This document shows positions 9,125 to 21,395 of a stretch of 64,000 nt of DNA, one piece after another; position 1 is the first letter of the stretch; each line of letters opens with the position of its first letter. The notes under the pieces are model-generated. The model had not been told where the DNA came from, did not search any database, and worked only from the letters and a program-made list of their open reading frames with translations. The DNA comes from Thelonectria olida (lineage: Eukaryota; Ascomycota; Sordariomycetes; Hypocreales; Nectriaceae): NCBI GenBank assembly GCA_020736575.1, contig JAGPYM010000084.1, forward strand, positions 1 to 64,000, read 5' to 3'. The translations under genes were made by a program, and so were the position numbers.

Positions 9125-11637
9125 TCATTCGATGTGAACAACTGTCTCATCATTCTTCTCCCATTCGAGAGGAGCGTCTGTCTGCGAGCTGAACTCTTTC
9201 TTGGGATTAATGGTAAAGCATGACGCTAGGAAGAATCATGTTGTTAGCGCTACATTAATTCCCAGAACTGGGCTGTATGGGATATACTAACGGACAAATG
9301 CAAGGAAGGCGATGACAGCGAGAGCGATCCAAACAGGTCTGAAAGACTTCAAGTATGCACCTTGAAGTGCGTGAACGGCCACTTCCAATATCTGCTGGCT
9401 TATACCCGGGATGGCGGCCAGTAGGTCTTCGTCGTGCGTGGTGAGGCCTTTGATGAGCTGAGGCAGGTCTTCGGGAGAAAGACCTAGTGGCAGCACAGCT
9501 GATGCTACATCTGGGACAAGATACTTCTTAATTGCTGAGTTGAAGATTGCAACATCTGTGAAGAAGTTTGAAACAAGGGTCAGAGACTGGAGCCATTCTG
9601 AATATATCGAGTGCAGGCCGACTTACATATGGCGATGGCGACACAACCTCCGAGGGAACGCAGAGAGATAGTTAAGCCGCTAGCAATGGCGCTAATGAGT
9701 TTGATTTAGCATGTAACCCTCAGGAATTATCTCGTTTCGACGGGCACTTTACTCACATGAGCTCGGGCGGGGCGCTCAACTGTGCTGCTGTGACGACGTA
9801 GGTCAAGGTCAGAGCAAATCCGGTGCCAAGAATGATCGGATAGCCCCAGGGAACAGCTATCTTGCTGGAGACTTTGGACGTGGCCATCAAAGCTATACTG
9901 ATGTCAGATAATCCTAGTATAACAACTCTACACTGAAGATTTGTCTTACTGCCGAAGATGATGTAAAGTAGGAACGAGAGCGCTAATGGAGCTCGAATTT
10001 TTTTCGTCACGGATGAGTAGGCGGCGATGCCGAATGAGGCAACAATGGCTGCGAAGAAAGTGATAGAGAAGCTGGACAGAGAGTTAGCAGGCCAGAAATC
10101 GCTGACAATGGGGGTTTCTGATGATGGAAGGGCTCTTTACCTCAGCCCAATCCTGATTGGATTCGTCTCATATAAAACAGACACTTGGTAAGAGAAGGTG
10201 GAGTTTACGACCTAAGATGCGATAGTGAGATGGAGTTTGACATAGGGCCAACAAGTTGCAAACTGGCTTACAAAGAAGACTAAAGTCTGATCAGCAAACC
10301 TGCACCAAGCTGTGCGTTGTTCAGCAACACTGCCAACTTACTCATTCCTTCCACAAACATGCACCAGATGGCGATGATAAAATTACGATCTTTCCTGTTT
10401 CAGGTGGTAAGAACAAGCTTGAAGTATTCTCGGTGTGCGTGGGTGGACTCACGAAAACAGTCCATGATGGATCATGCCGTCTTTCTTGAGCATTGTCTGG
10501 TGGTAACCGAGGCCTATCAACAGCACACACGATATCGTAAACAATGCGGAGACGTGGGGGTCCTTCCAAGGGACTGTGAATACCGCAGGTTTAGAAAGAA
10601 AATGGAAGTACAGCGAATTATGTTGAATACCAACATGGATTCTCGGCCCAGGTGAGAGCCATGGAGAAGAGGATGATGCCCGACATGAGTAGTGCATAAG
10701 CAATCCAGTCAAGCTATCAGCGCCATACATGGTCAGCCTTTGTATCAATCAATCAGCTGACTCAGAAATCAACACACCTTGCGTAGCTTTTCCCGCTGAG
10801 ATAGCGCTTGCATCGGTCGTGGAGGTGGATGGTAGAGAAGGGCGCATGTTAGTGCCGAAAGGGCCAGGATGCCCGCGGTGATGTAGTAGAAGATTCGAAA
10901 ACCTTCATAATACCTAGCCACGAGACTCGACCCAACCAAGATGCCAAATATAGCGCCAATCGCATTGGCCATCCCGAGACCAGATTGCGCAATAGTGCGT
11001 ATCGACGAGGCAAGATCTCAGACGCGACAGCGACCAGCAAGGCTTGTGAGCCGTAAGCGAAGCCGCAGAAGACACTCCCTGCGATGGCCATGCCCATTGA
11101 AGTAGCTCGAGAGATCATAAGACAGCCAATCACGCCACAGGTGGTAGATGTTACTAGAAACCATTTTCTGCCCCAGTAGTCTGCTGCCTGCGAGATTGGG
11201 GGCCCCAGGATGCTGGTCAGGATTGCAATGGCTTGAGCCATCCAAGTTGTCTTGTCCGAGCCTCCCACGGCAGCGGCAATGTTGCGGGCATACTGAAGAC
11301 CTGATTAGCAGGCTAGGCCTAGTAGAGGTTTGAAGCGGGAATAGTATCTACACACCGCGCCTGCACCCACGATCATGGCCACTTGAGAGAACATGACGAG
11401 GCAGAGGGACTGGGATGCGATTAGTCCAGAACTCATATGAATGGTAGAGTCCGTGACTGCAGGTCAGAGCTGGAGGGGTTTCAAGCATACTAAAAAGACC
11501 AAGCCGGTAGTCATATAATGATCTGTTTGCTTCTCGGGGGCGACGGCTGTGGTTTCCACCTCTTCACAATGTTTCGATGCGCATGTTATTCCACGGGCAT
11601 TCGCGTCAAGGTCCTTGACCTCTTCCTGTGCCGACAT
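9125..11637 (-). CDS. MFS transporter, TRI12-type, with apparent one-base frameshift
   Basis: A 14-helix major facilitator of the fungal trichothecene-efflux-pump/siderophore-like group; cargo unknown. Exon 1 is 11637-11491 (MSAQEEVKDLD... to LVFL) and exon 2 is 11409-11356 (SLCLVMFSQVAMIVGAGA). Family motifs continue through YARNIAAAVGGSDKTTWMAQ, YWGRKW, ASEILPRRY, TIAQSGLGMANAIGAIFGILVGS, ALTWAENP-PWKDPHV and KKDGMIHHGLF. The last exon is 9225-9125, ending ETVVHIE. The frame breaks near 10998-11001: ASEILPRRY is in one frame and RTIAQSGLGMANA in another, and one inserted C would give the family's usual PRRYR. No intron fits there. Everything downstream is otherwise intact, so this is either a recent inactivation or a base-calling error. 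Confidence 0.8.
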
Positions 11638-13938
11638 TGTCTCGGTAAACTGAAGCGTAAAAGCGAAACACAGAGGATAAGAGACTATGCCTGGTCCTTG
11701 TCTAAGGTTGTATCTGCCAGGGAAGCAGAACGCTGCGGATCAACATCGAACGTCTGGCCCTGTTTTATAGGTGACATAATACTCCTTCCCGACAATCCCT
11801 TCGGGTTGCAAATGACAAAGAGCACAGCATCCCGCTGGGACCATCCAGAACCGACTTAGTTCAAGAACTGCGTTTAGTTTGGCTGCTTTGGTGGCTGAGC
11901 TGCACGGGTTGACGGCGCGTTCAATGAGAAAGCTTTGCTTCCCATGCTCTTTATTCAACCTCGTATCCACTCCTTCGCAACCCAACCCCAACCCCCTGAG
12001 GCCCGACCAAGTAAGCAAAGCACCCTCTATTGCACCTGTTGTACATGGGGTTGTCGAGGATTTCGACACAATATTGACGTACGGCAGGATCAAATGATGA
12101 AGGCTCGGCACGAGTTGATCGAGCGGAACGACGCTCGCGCTGGTTCCAGCCATTCTCATATCGGATTACCGCATCCCAATGCCGCACAAGTGCTACTCCG
12201 CAAAGAGGCGCCAGAGCGCCAGACTAGTCAAGCGCCATTGCGGGGGTTGCTGGTATCCTGAACCCCGGAGGCTCATTTGATCTCGAGCTAACCACGCGTT
12301 TGGTGTATCTAGAAATCTATCGGCTATCCGAACCGGCGGACGGCCGATAGAAATGCGTGGGGCCAGCGAGCCCCAAGAAGTAATCCCTTCCGATGTGGGG
12401 GAATAGCCAACCGAAGACTTGCTTTGACTCTTCGACGGGACACAAGCTGCCCTGATGATATCAGTCTCACGATCTAGATATGTCAAACTGCCAGCCTAGC
12501 TGAAGGAAAGAGCCTTCTCCGAGGAACACCAAGTGATGACGGCTGTGAGTTTGGGAAGACAAGTCAAGTTTGAGAGGGCATCTCAATGGCTCCATCAAAT
12601 GCTCCTTCATAGGCGGCCTCCTTTGGCACTTTCGATTGTTTCTATTCACCTTCAGCAAGTGTCACTGTAAGGCTCACTGCAAATGGACTCTTGCAAAGGA
12701 AGGCTATAATGATAACATCGGCTTCGTAGATCCGCAAACGGTTAGCAATAAGTCACTTAAATTCCGCAATAGAATAACCCCGCTACCTCTCTCTCCTTAT
12801 TAAAGGTCTCCAGTTGGTAAAAATGTTCTTAACGGCGGTGTTTCTCGCCGCGTTATTTCTGTCTCACTCGCGTCGTCGAGATAGAGGCCCTAATTTCAGC
12901 ATTGCAGAAAGATTTTAGGCTCTTTATACCGGGAAGGGGCGAAGATTTCTATATGCTCACGGAGGTTATAAGCGAAAACTGATTTTCTATACGAGGTAGA
13001 CAATAATGTTCGCAAGCGTGCAACCCCACGTAACGAGTTGCGCTTGAATATCACAAAGCGCAACGCGTATGAAATGCCATCGGGACAATGCCTTCTCCAG
13101 GGAGCAAACATTTAATTTTGGGCTCATCAATGAACTATGACGACTGGCTGTTGATATGCGATCACTCAATGATGATGATGCCTTCAGTGTCGGACCCGGT
13201 AGGATACACTTTCCGGTCTTCGCCATACGGGATGATCCTGTTCGTGACATTTGCAGCGGGATTGATGGCTTCATTCAGGTCCCTGAACACCTTTGCCTTT
13301 CCTGTCAAGTCGGGGCAAGCTGAATGAGTCTGCACAGTGGAAGGAAGCCTTTTAACTACTTGTCCTGGTAAGGAGAAAGAAACTCAGCTTTGTAACTCTA
13401 AGGACCTAGTGCCCTTCCGGGCTCAGGACCTGTTGAAGTCATATAGGAAGTCTAGCAAGCGATGGTTGAGGATCTAAGTCGTATATTCTTATTGGGAGCA
13501 CAGTTGAATCTAACTATATTGTATCTACATTCCAGCCACCAGCAGATCGGACCTTCTTAGTCATCAGGTCTTAAAGGAACCACGTGAAGCGGGCAACCGG
13601 CCGGCCAAGACTTGTGCAATACACCAACCGCACTTCCAAGCCAGTACCTGTACTCTCACACTAGTTGACAAGATCGGACATATGTACTACAAAACAGGGC
13701 GACGCCAATAAAAGACAGAAGGAGTTTATCATGTCCTGTGGACCATAAAGACCACCGAGAATTGATACATATAGTAAGCCGCGGGGACTTGAGAATACCT
13801 GGAGTCATCCGATGCACCCAAAATTGCAACCTGGTCGGTGTTGAGGGTCAACGAGCAGAATATCAGCACCAACATTGCTGCATGTGAACGCCATAGTAGA
13901 TCTATACAGTCATGAACCAGAGATCTGACGAGTTCCTA
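11638..13938. other. 2.3 kb without a recognised gene
   Basis: Several overlapping frames of 60-140 codons exist on both strands but none shows a domain. A minus-strand stretch near 13385-13135 reads open for about 75 codons and ends with VYPTGSDTEGIIIIE. It has no clear start and is left as an unexplained fragment. Base composition is ordinary. Confidence 0.45.
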
Positions 13939-15789
13939 TCAGTGTGAGATCTCGGCACACAGGCTATCGATGAGTAGAGCGTGCTTTTGGCTGCGGGGCT
14001 TGATTTTGATGGGGAACGCAGGTCCGCTGTGGGCTTCCCAGATGGTGTTGAATGTGTCTATCGGTGCACCCTATTCCAGCATGAGTACAACTTTCTCATT
14101 CCCAGCCATAGGAAAGTTGATCGGAAAATAAAACTCACCGGAACCTGTTCAAAGTCAAAGCAGTAGAGTAGTCGTGCCGTAGCGATCCACACATTTGAGT
14201 CCCCAACGTTGTATCCTGCACACACTCGTCTACCTAATTTTATCAAAATCATTAGCATCGTGATTTTATTCTTCCATGAAAACATAAATCTGTCGCGCAG
14301 AACTTGATCGCAGATTCAAATGCGGCCGGGTTTCATACCTGCTCCAAAGGACCAATGGCCCTTCAGGGGGCTTCTGAGATGTTCATCTAAGAATCTTTCC
14401 GGCTTGAAAGTAAGAGGGTCTTCGTATTCCTTCGGGTTCAAAGCAATAGCCCAGGGGTTCCATGTGAAGACGGTGCCGGCAGGGAACTTGTAGCCCTCAT
14501 ACTCGTCATCTTGAATCAGCTCTCGGGCCGTCCCAGATTGGATAAAAGGTCTCCATCTCAGGATCTCTTTGGTGACAGCAGACAGGTAGGGTAGCCGATC
14601 GCGGTCACGGAATTCTGGTAATCGTTCAGCATCGCCGCATACTGCATCTAATTCCTCTCTGGCTTTCTTGACCCAGTCGCCGTAGATTGCGGCAGCCGCA
14701 ATGCCCTGGCCAATCGCCACGCGGGATGTATCGCTACCTGCCTCCATGAGGGTTCCGAACACAAAGACAGTTTCGTGGTCATTGGCATCGACATCACCCT
14801 TCGCCTGCATGTAGTCCACAGCAAAGCATGGATTGGCTGTCCCGTCATCGATCTTCTTCTTTAGAGCGTTCAGCTCTCGAAGATACACGCTGCGGTCTGT
14901 CGTTAGTTTGCTTCCAGTCATGGAACGTGTAGACGCAACCTACTTTTTGGTTTTTTCGTATTGGGCAAGGCCGTATGGACGCCACCACTGCATCCATTTC
15001 GGCAGGCTCGCCAACCAGTGAAACATGTCGACGAGGTTCGCTCCTGGTTTGATATTGCGCAAAAAGACCTGGGCGGTTTCGAACAGTTCGCTCAACGTGG
15101 GGTCATTCATGTCCGACGATCGTCCCAGAACGACGGAGAGGATAACGGAGTTTGCAAATTGCTGGTTTGCGCGCCACCACATGTCAGGCTGGTGAAGATA
15201 GGCACGCAATAGACGCCGTGACTCGATATCCTGGTACTGCTGAAACTTGTCGGCTTGGCGGGTGTTTAAGACCTGATGCATTATCTTGCGGATGCTACGC
15301 CACCTATCGCCGTAAGGCATAAGCAAGAACCGGTTGTTTCCCGACATCAGCTCTTGAGCCATGGGGAACCGCATACGCGAAGAGTAAATCGCTGAGCGCT
15401 TTTCTAGCAGGTCTTCTACGACTCTCGATGAGTTCAGGAAAACCCACGTTTTGCTACCAAGTTTGAGACAGAACCTTTAAAAACAAGTCAGTCTTTGATG
15501 TTGGAGAGGGCTTGGGGTTGCGTCACATCTCTCCATGCTTTTCCGCCAAGGACTTCAACCACATGCCGGAAGGGTAGGGTACTTGAAAGATGTTGCCTAA
15601 GATTGGTAATCCAGGAATGGCGCGAGGCAGTTTGTAAGTTCTTCGCCAATTCCAGGAACGGTAGAGAATCTGGAGAAGGAGGCCCAGAATGATGACACCT
15701 AGCATCATAGAGGCTGGCTGAAGCTGTAGATCTGAGCATTTCCGCAGGAGCTGTGACTGCAATTCTTCCAAGACCCGTGACTGCAACAT
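13939..15789 (-). CDS. Cytochrome P450 (microsomal, OrdA-like group)
   Basis: A haem monooxygenase anchored in the ER membrane; substrate unknown. Five exons (15789-15527, 15474-14944, 14889-14339, 14233-14139, 14070-13939) keep frame throughout and give 523 residues, a normal P450 length. An N-terminal hydrophobic anchor (MMLGVIILGLLLQILY) precedes the proline hinge LPRAIPGLPILGN. Other marks are the C-helix YGDRWRSIRK, the I-helix EAGSDTSR, the K-helix ExxR in KEILR, PERFLDEH, and the haem loop FGAGRRVCAG. That loop is split by the 105-bp intron 14234-14338, so a simple ORF search misses the cysteine. It diverges from the VOC gene at 16503. By overall look it groups with O-methylsterigmatocystin-oxidoreductase-like and aromatic-hydroxylating fungal P450s, but I cannot give a CYP number. 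Confidence 0.92.
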
Positions 15790-16502
15790 GGTAATCGAAA
15801 TGAAAAGAAGGATGGACGAAGGTAAATAGTTGGAGAAGGTTTCGGGCTAAGAACAGTGGCATATAGAAATGCTTGTGTAGTGCTTGATGCCAGAAGATGT
15901 GGTTGGAACATCTAGTGTTTATGCGGTTCTTCTCGTCAGAAGGAAGTAATAAGCAAGAAGTGGTCAACTGCTCAATAGATCTTACAACGAGGGGGTGTGG
16001 ACGATGGAAGCAGCGGAGAACTTGTGAATTCGGGGGCGTTTCCGAGTACCTAGGCAGGGGTGTCGGGTCGTTGCGGGGGCGCCGGCTTGTCACAGGGTAA
16101 CCACCCGTCGACGGCCCTCAAGTCTTCCAGTGGTTACTCCGTACATTCAGACTCCAGGGGTCGGGAGATTTACACGTAGATCATGTATGACAGTGCCGGG
16201 GCTTCCGTTGCGACTAACTCAGGTGCCGGCCGGAGCCCAAAAGTGAAGCCCGTTCGAAGCCCTTGCCACTGTCCATGGCCGCCAGGTATGCTCGGCAAGG
16301 TGGGGGAGATAGGGGACTGAGCGTCGGGCCCTCCCTCTTCTCTTCAGGACACTCAAATATTGAGCAGCTCTACACATGCTACATTATTCGAGAGAGTTAT
16401 GACGCGTAGGTTAAGTAGTCGGCCATTATTCCAACTTCCCTTTGGCAAAACACACCACTGCCATAAAGTCGGAGCATCCGGAAAAAGCCACATCAGACCG
16501 CC
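15790..16502. promoter_or_regulatory. Divergent promoter region between P450 and VOC gene
   Basis: A 713-bp spacer separates two genes transcribed away from each other. It includes the inverted CGG/CCG cluster GTGCCGGCCGGAGC near 16211, the kind of triplet spacing Zn2Cys6 regulators often bind. Function is inferred from position only. Confidence 0.35.
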
Positions 16503-17096
16503 ATGGCTACCAAGACCCAGACAAGCACATCGGCTTCCGACCCTGTCAAACCGACAGCCCTGTGCCATTTCGTCCTGCGGACAAAACCTGAAAATTACGA
16601 GAAAATGGTCAAGTGGTACGTCGAATTTGTCGGAGGTTGGACGACGCACGCAGCAAAGAACATCACCTTCATCGGATATGACGAAGAGCATCATCGAATT
16701 GGGATTGTCCCCCGAGCCGACGCCGTGCCACGCCCAACAGACAACCGCCCTATTGTGGGCTTAGGCCACGTTGCATTTGGATATAAGAACCTAGCCGAAT
16801 TGGCGACATGCTATGAGCAGAAGAAGACGGCAGGAATTCACCCGGTCTGGACCGTCAATCACGGACCAACGACCAGTCTCTACTATAGAGACCCGGACGG
16901 AAATGAGGTCGAGACCCAAGTCGACAACTTTGACACCGTGGAGGAGACCATTGCTTTCATGGAGGGAACCGAGTTTGAGGAAAATCCAATGGGGGTAGAT
17001 TTTGATCCGGACGAGTTTGTCAAACGAGTGCGCAGTGGCGAAGACGAGCGCTCCATCAAGAAGAGACCAAACATTGGGCCTCGTGCTTCTCGGTGA
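16503..17096 (+). CDS. VOC-superfamily protein (extradiol dioxygenase/glyoxalase fold)
   Basis: An intronless gene for 197 residues. The vicinal-oxygen-chelate fold binds a metal through a His...His...Glu facial triad. The candidates here are His22 (ALCHFVLRT), His89 (GLGHVAFG) and Glu135 in the typical YYRDPDGNEVE strand. These spacings match the catalytic domain of catechol/biphenyl-diol extradiol dioxygenases and related fungal proteins, so ring cleavage of a catechol is possible. Glyoxalase-, isomerase- or epimerase-type chemistry on a metabolite is equally possible. The C-terminus (EFVKRVRSGEDERSIKKRPNIG) is charged and probably flexible. The location, divergent from a P450 and next to a dienelactone hydrolase, favours an aromatic substrate. 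Fold is secure, reaction is not. Confidence 0.88.
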   Translation: MATKTQTSTSASDPVKPTALCHFVLRTKPENYEKMVKWYVEFVGGWTTHAAKNITFIGYDEEHHRIGIVPRADAVPRPTDNRPIVGLGHVAFGYKNLAELATCYEQKKTAGIHPVWTVNHGPTTSLYYRDPDGNEVETQVDNFDTVEETIAFMEGTEFEENPMGVDFDPDEFVKRVRSGEDERSIKKRPNIGPRASR

Positions 17097-17657
17097 TCAA
17101 AGGGCCTAAAGACTGCACGGGGCCGTGTGGAAGGCTGCTCATGTCGGGATAGCTAGCCAACGCTTGAATCTGGCTCTATCACACTAGAATACTGGGCAAT
17201 TTACATTGTATCTCAAACGCCTCCAGCATACTGCTGATCGGCCATCACTGGCCCTTACCTCTTCTCCAATTGCTTGGCAGACTTCACTAACCGACGCCTT
17301 GGTTCTGTGCTCTTCGACCCCTTGAAATATGTCGACAGGGTCATACAAAGGATCGTTGAACACGGGCGATCTAGTGTGCATTGGTGGGAGTTCCTTTCGT
17401 CCGTGTTGTGAAAGCGAAAGCTACATACGACAGCCATGGTCCCGAACAACCCACACCGGCACCAGTAATGAGCAGCTCTATTGGGTAAGTATTAGAGAGA
17501 ACAAAACACATTCCGAGATCTAAGCGCAGAGCAGTACGTTCTGGAAGCTTATGCTTTGAATTCTATTCTCCCCGGTTGCCCGATTCATGCATTACGTTAA
17601 CTCTGGTTCCCTCCTTCACAGGCAAACTCTATGCTTGGTAATGTCTCTTTTTTGTGA
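17097..17657. other. Intergenic between convergent VOC and dienelactone hydrolase genes
   Basis: It contains the 3' ends of two converging genes. No additional gene or RNA is supported. Confidence 0.5.
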
Positions 17658-18967
17658 TTAGGGCCCGTTTACCAACTTCATCCAACTCAAGCTGTCCTCG
17701 AAGCTCGATCTGTACGGTCGCATCTCTGCACTATTCGAGCGGTCTGCTCGTGAGGCAAAACCATGCACGGTCCCGCCGTAGACGGAGATCTTATAGTAGA
17801 CCTTCCACTTAGCAGCAGCCTCGAACGTATCGGCAATCAAGGTTGGGGTAAAGACGTCGGACTCTGTGATAGCTGAATTAGACGCCACCGTCTCCATCTG
17901 TCATGAAAGAAGCATAACCCTGAGGGGACGATTCAAGGGCTCGACTGGCGTGCACATACCGGCGCAGCAGACCATGACTGGTCGTTGAAGGTTCTGCCAG
18001 TCTTCCTCGTCGATGAACGACTGTTATGTCCAGTACACATGTCAGAATACCGGTTGATGCGTTCCAAAGTAGTTCTGCTACTGTGTGACAGTGCGAGACC
18101 ACGGTGAGGGAAACGTACCGGATGCATGGCAATCGCCGAAGTGATCTGGTTGGATCTCGCGAGACGAAGAGCATATTTCCCTCCGAAGCAGTGGCCCAGC
18201 AGATGGAGGTTTTCCGAGGGACCAACAGCCTTTCGGAATGCCACGAAAAATGGATGTAGCACACTAGATATCTTGGGCTGAGGGTGTCGGCTCACCCAGG
18301 CAGCCATGTCGGTATTTCGGATGGTCTCTTTCTCCTAAAGGCGATGGACGGTCAGTCAGCCAGCTGGCATGTTCTCATGTTGATGTGAATTTCAAGAATA
18401 GCAGCAGACCACGGGCTGTTTAGTCTGGCCTACCTCTGGGCTGAAATTATCATACGAGTCAAGATCTGTCCCTGGCGTGTAAGACATGACAATGTCAGGC
18501 AAGGCGTCTCCTGCAGTGCATTCTAGTTAAGACACGCCCCAGAGTTCTCATGCTCTTTCCTATGCAGCTTACCTTCAAAGTAATCAACAATCGTCGTGTT
18601 ATAGCCTGTCCAGATCTCTCACATTAGCGGAAAGTGGCCATGGAGCCAGGGAGAGAACACCAACCAAAAGCGGCGTACTCGTCGGCGAGAACTTTGTTGT
18701 GGGTCGCAAGACCAAAGGCGTCTGGTAGGAAAAGGATTTCTCCCTTTGCCGGCGCAGCTGCGAGCGCCTGATACACATTGAGTCCGTGTAGCGTTTTGGT
18801 GGTGCCTTTGGGTTGGTAGTCGCCTGGTATAAGCGATGTGCGGTTAGCAATCCACCAGACATGTGCCATGGCGAGATGTCTTTGGGGCACGAGGGAAGCG
18901 GTGCCGAACGCTACGGTCGGGACGTACGGTCACCCGGCGTGCCGGTGAAGCAGTCACAGGTCAACAT
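17658..18967 (-). CDS. Dienelactone hydrolase family protein
   Basis: An alpha/beta hydrolase that opens dienelactones to maleylacetate-type products in aromatic degradation, or acts on related esters. The first exon is only 34 bp (18967-18934, MLTCDCFTGTP) and is followed by a 110-bp intron (18824-18933). Splicing restores the family's N-terminal pattern (x)CDCFTGTxxxxxPKGTTKTLHGLNVY. Further introns separate AFG/YNTTIVDYFEG/DALPDIVMSYTPGTDLDSYDNFSPE/EKETIRNTDMAAW. The catalytic triad is visible: Cys nucleophile in GHCFGGKYA, Asp in ITESDVFTP (reached only if the last intron ends at the CAG before CTATCACAGAG), and His in GGTVHGF. The deduced length is about 260 residues, normal for the family. 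It converges with the VOC gene. Confidence 0.88.
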
Positions 18968-19969
18968 TTTTCCTGACTAGGAAGGTATCGTGGCGGACGA
19001 CGATGTTTGGCCGGAAACACGACAAAAAGGAATGTCTAATCTTGGTTCCGAGGGCTTGGACCGACAGACGTGCGAATGGGACTCGGATGTTGCTTAAAAG
19101 GCCTTGAGGGACAGGCTCACAAAAAAGAAACGCCAGCCAGCCAGCCATCAATATACTTTATATGCAGTCCGTAGGCGACTTCGGCTCTAGTTGAGTTGGT
19201 TACTCCCGAGTCGACCTCCATGATGCCAGCCAAAAGCGTTGACCCCCGCCCGCAGCGGATAACTCCCCACGTCTAAAGAAACCAACCATGCTACCACATC
19301 GGCACGGGCAGTTGCCAGGGCCCGATAAACGCCCACAGCCGAGACTACTCGCTCCGCGCGCCATGCTAAACGCTCCTGATCCAGAATCGCCTGTCAGCCC
19401 CAACTCACCTCGGGGCCATTACCTAACTCGCAAAGCCCCAGACACCGTTCGAGTTGCAGGTTCCCCTGGAGCTTCCCCGCATGTCACCCCTGATCACTGA
19501 AAGGACCCTTACTTTTGCTTTTATTGGATCACTGGTAGGTGCGGGCATTGGGCCTTGGAATGCCGGACTCATCGTCGCCAGAACGAACACACCCACCCAA
19601 CGCAGCTGAGAAGAGCCAGCGCGGCAAAGGAAGATAAAGGGGCAAGGCAAGGTAGATAGAATAAGGCCAGGGCATTCTGCAAAATGGAAGAGAAGAGTGA
19701 TAGCCTCGAGAAAGGCTGAAAAAAAAACGTGAATTCAGGACTGAAGTCTGAAGGCTGTCTAAGTAGGCTGAGGCACGTTAACCAGATCTTCCTCAGCCTG
19801 AGCTTCTGACTTCCTGCTCCCTGACACAGTGTCCACCCCGGATATTCGTAGGGTCGCGAGTTCAGTGAGTGTTCTATCAAACTTCTTCATCAAGACAAGG
19901 CTTCGGCTTCGGCATATTTCGGTTTAAGCAAGAAGAATCTATGTCTAGATCGCGATGCTCCCTTTTAGA
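18968..19969. other. 1.0 kb intergenic, no gene recognised
   Basis: Upstream region of the dienelactone hydrolase gene and downstream region of the FAH-family gene. Short overlapping frames only. Confidence 0.5.
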
Positions 19970-21037
19970 CTACTTCGCATCCTCTGAAACCATCTTATTC
20001 CTGAGACTACCAATGCGAGAGATAGAAACCTCAACGATATCGCCGTTTTGGAGCCAGGGCTCACCGGCCATTTTAGCCGCAATGCCACTTGGCGTGCCGG
20101 TCATGATAACTGTTCCCTTGCGCAACGTGGTACCCCGAGAACAGTGGGCGATGATATCTCGGACATTAAATATCATGTCCGAAATCGGGGATTGCTGCCG
20201 TATCTCGCCGTTGACCTTGGTAGTCAGATGCAGAGATTCTGCCGCCGCGACATGGGGTGATAGAATCGTTGGCCCGATGGGGGCGAAGCCGTCGAACGAT
20301 TTAGCATAGCAAAACTGGCCTCCTGCCCGAGGTGGCCGTTGCCAGTGGCGGGACGACAGATCATTGCCGGCCGTATAGCCAAGGACGTAATCCAGGGCGT
20401 TTTGCGGCTGGATATTCTTTCCGTCCCTTCCGATGATGATGCATAACTCACCCTACATGTGAGAATTAGCTGAGTCGTCCTAGCCCTACAAGTTACTCGA
20501 GCCACGCGTACCTCGTAGTCCAGCAGATGCGCATCTTGTGGTATTGTAATAGTATGGTATGGACCTGCAAGAGCGTCTGGAGAGCATCAGCGTTCAATTC
20601 TCCATTCGAATGACCTCTGGGTCGCAGGCTCCTACCTGCAGGCTTCATGAAGATGACTGGATTCGAGGGGATTGACATCTTGTTGATTTCTGTAAGCCCA
20701 TGGTTCACAGGGGTGTGGAAAGCTTCACTCACTTTGGCCTCGTCGACGTGGGCAGAATAATTTAATCCAATGCAAGTGAAATGGGGCACACACGGCAAGG
20801 GCGCCAGGAGCTAAAGCCAGTCAATGACTTCAGGTTCTTTGTTCGCCAGAAACTACTACTTACCTTCCTAACAACTGCTGTCTTGCCCGTATCTCGAAGG
20901 CGATCAAGGTCATGGCCTAAAACCTTTACTGTCGAGCCTTCGATGTTGTCCAACGTCCCTGGGGACACGTCTCCATACAACTCGTCTGAATTCGCATCCA
21001 GGAATCGGATGAGATTGGTGAAAACTGGGACTGACAT
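19970..21037 (-). CDS. Fumarylacetoacetate hydrolase family protein
   Basis: A metal-dependent hydrolase of the FAH/FAHD1/acylpyruvase superfamily, cutting a C-C bond in 1,3-diketo acids from ring fission. Exon 1 is 21037-20864 (MSVPVFTNLIRFLD...VVRK), then a 53-bp intron (20811-20863), then LLAPLPCVPHFTCIGLNYSAHVDEA. Two or three more short introns follow. The metal-binding core is present in DYEGELCIIIGRDGKNI, followed by GYTAGNDLSSRHWQ, KSFDGFAPIGPTI and VNGEIRQQ, then RGTTLRKGTVIMTGTPSGIAAKM and the stop after VSEDAK. Length is about 300 residues, closer to FAHD1-type acylpyruvases than to the 420-residue classical FAH of tyrosine breakdown. It shares a 358-bp divergent promoter with the flavin monooxygenase, suggesting co-expression. 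I start at ATG 21037 because the frame upstream lacks family sequence. Confidence 0.88.
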
Positions 21038-21395
21038 TGTTGGATGTATGGATTTTGGTGATGGACTCTGGTGGTGAAGCCTGAATCGCTTTCGGGGCAC
21101 TCTGATATCCGGTCTTATAAGCGTCGGTAAGACCCGGTGTAATTGCCATCTGCAAAGGTACGCACTAGACTACGCGTGCCGGATGCAAAATCACATTATC
21201 GGGCGGACTTCCACAATCCCTTCCGAATACTTGACCGATGGGGGTAAACCGCGTCTCACATGTCGGCTGGCACAATGCCGGCGGACATCTCGGACCAGGC
21301 TCACATATAATGCCCGCTGAGTATCTAGACCCTCTCTAAGCCCAAAAGGCATGTCTCATGGCTGAACGAGCTTTTTCCAGAAGATAGATTCGAAC
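21038..21395. promoter_or_regulatory. Divergent promoter of FAH-family and flavin monooxygenase genes
   Basis: A 358-bp shared upstream region. It contains the CGG/CCG cluster ATGCCGGCGGACATCTCGG near 21276-21294, a plausible site for a zinc-cluster regulator such as the one encoded at 28699. Inferred from position and motif only. Confidence 0.35.

Noticed and set aside
11740..12486. Overlapping ORFs of about 70-140 codons on both strands
   Set aside because: No domain, no consistent splice sites, and frames overlap each other; probably chance in GC-normal DNA.
12987..13274. 95-codon minus-strand ORF
   Set aside because: A different frame on the same strand looks equally coding-like and neither has a recognised family or start.
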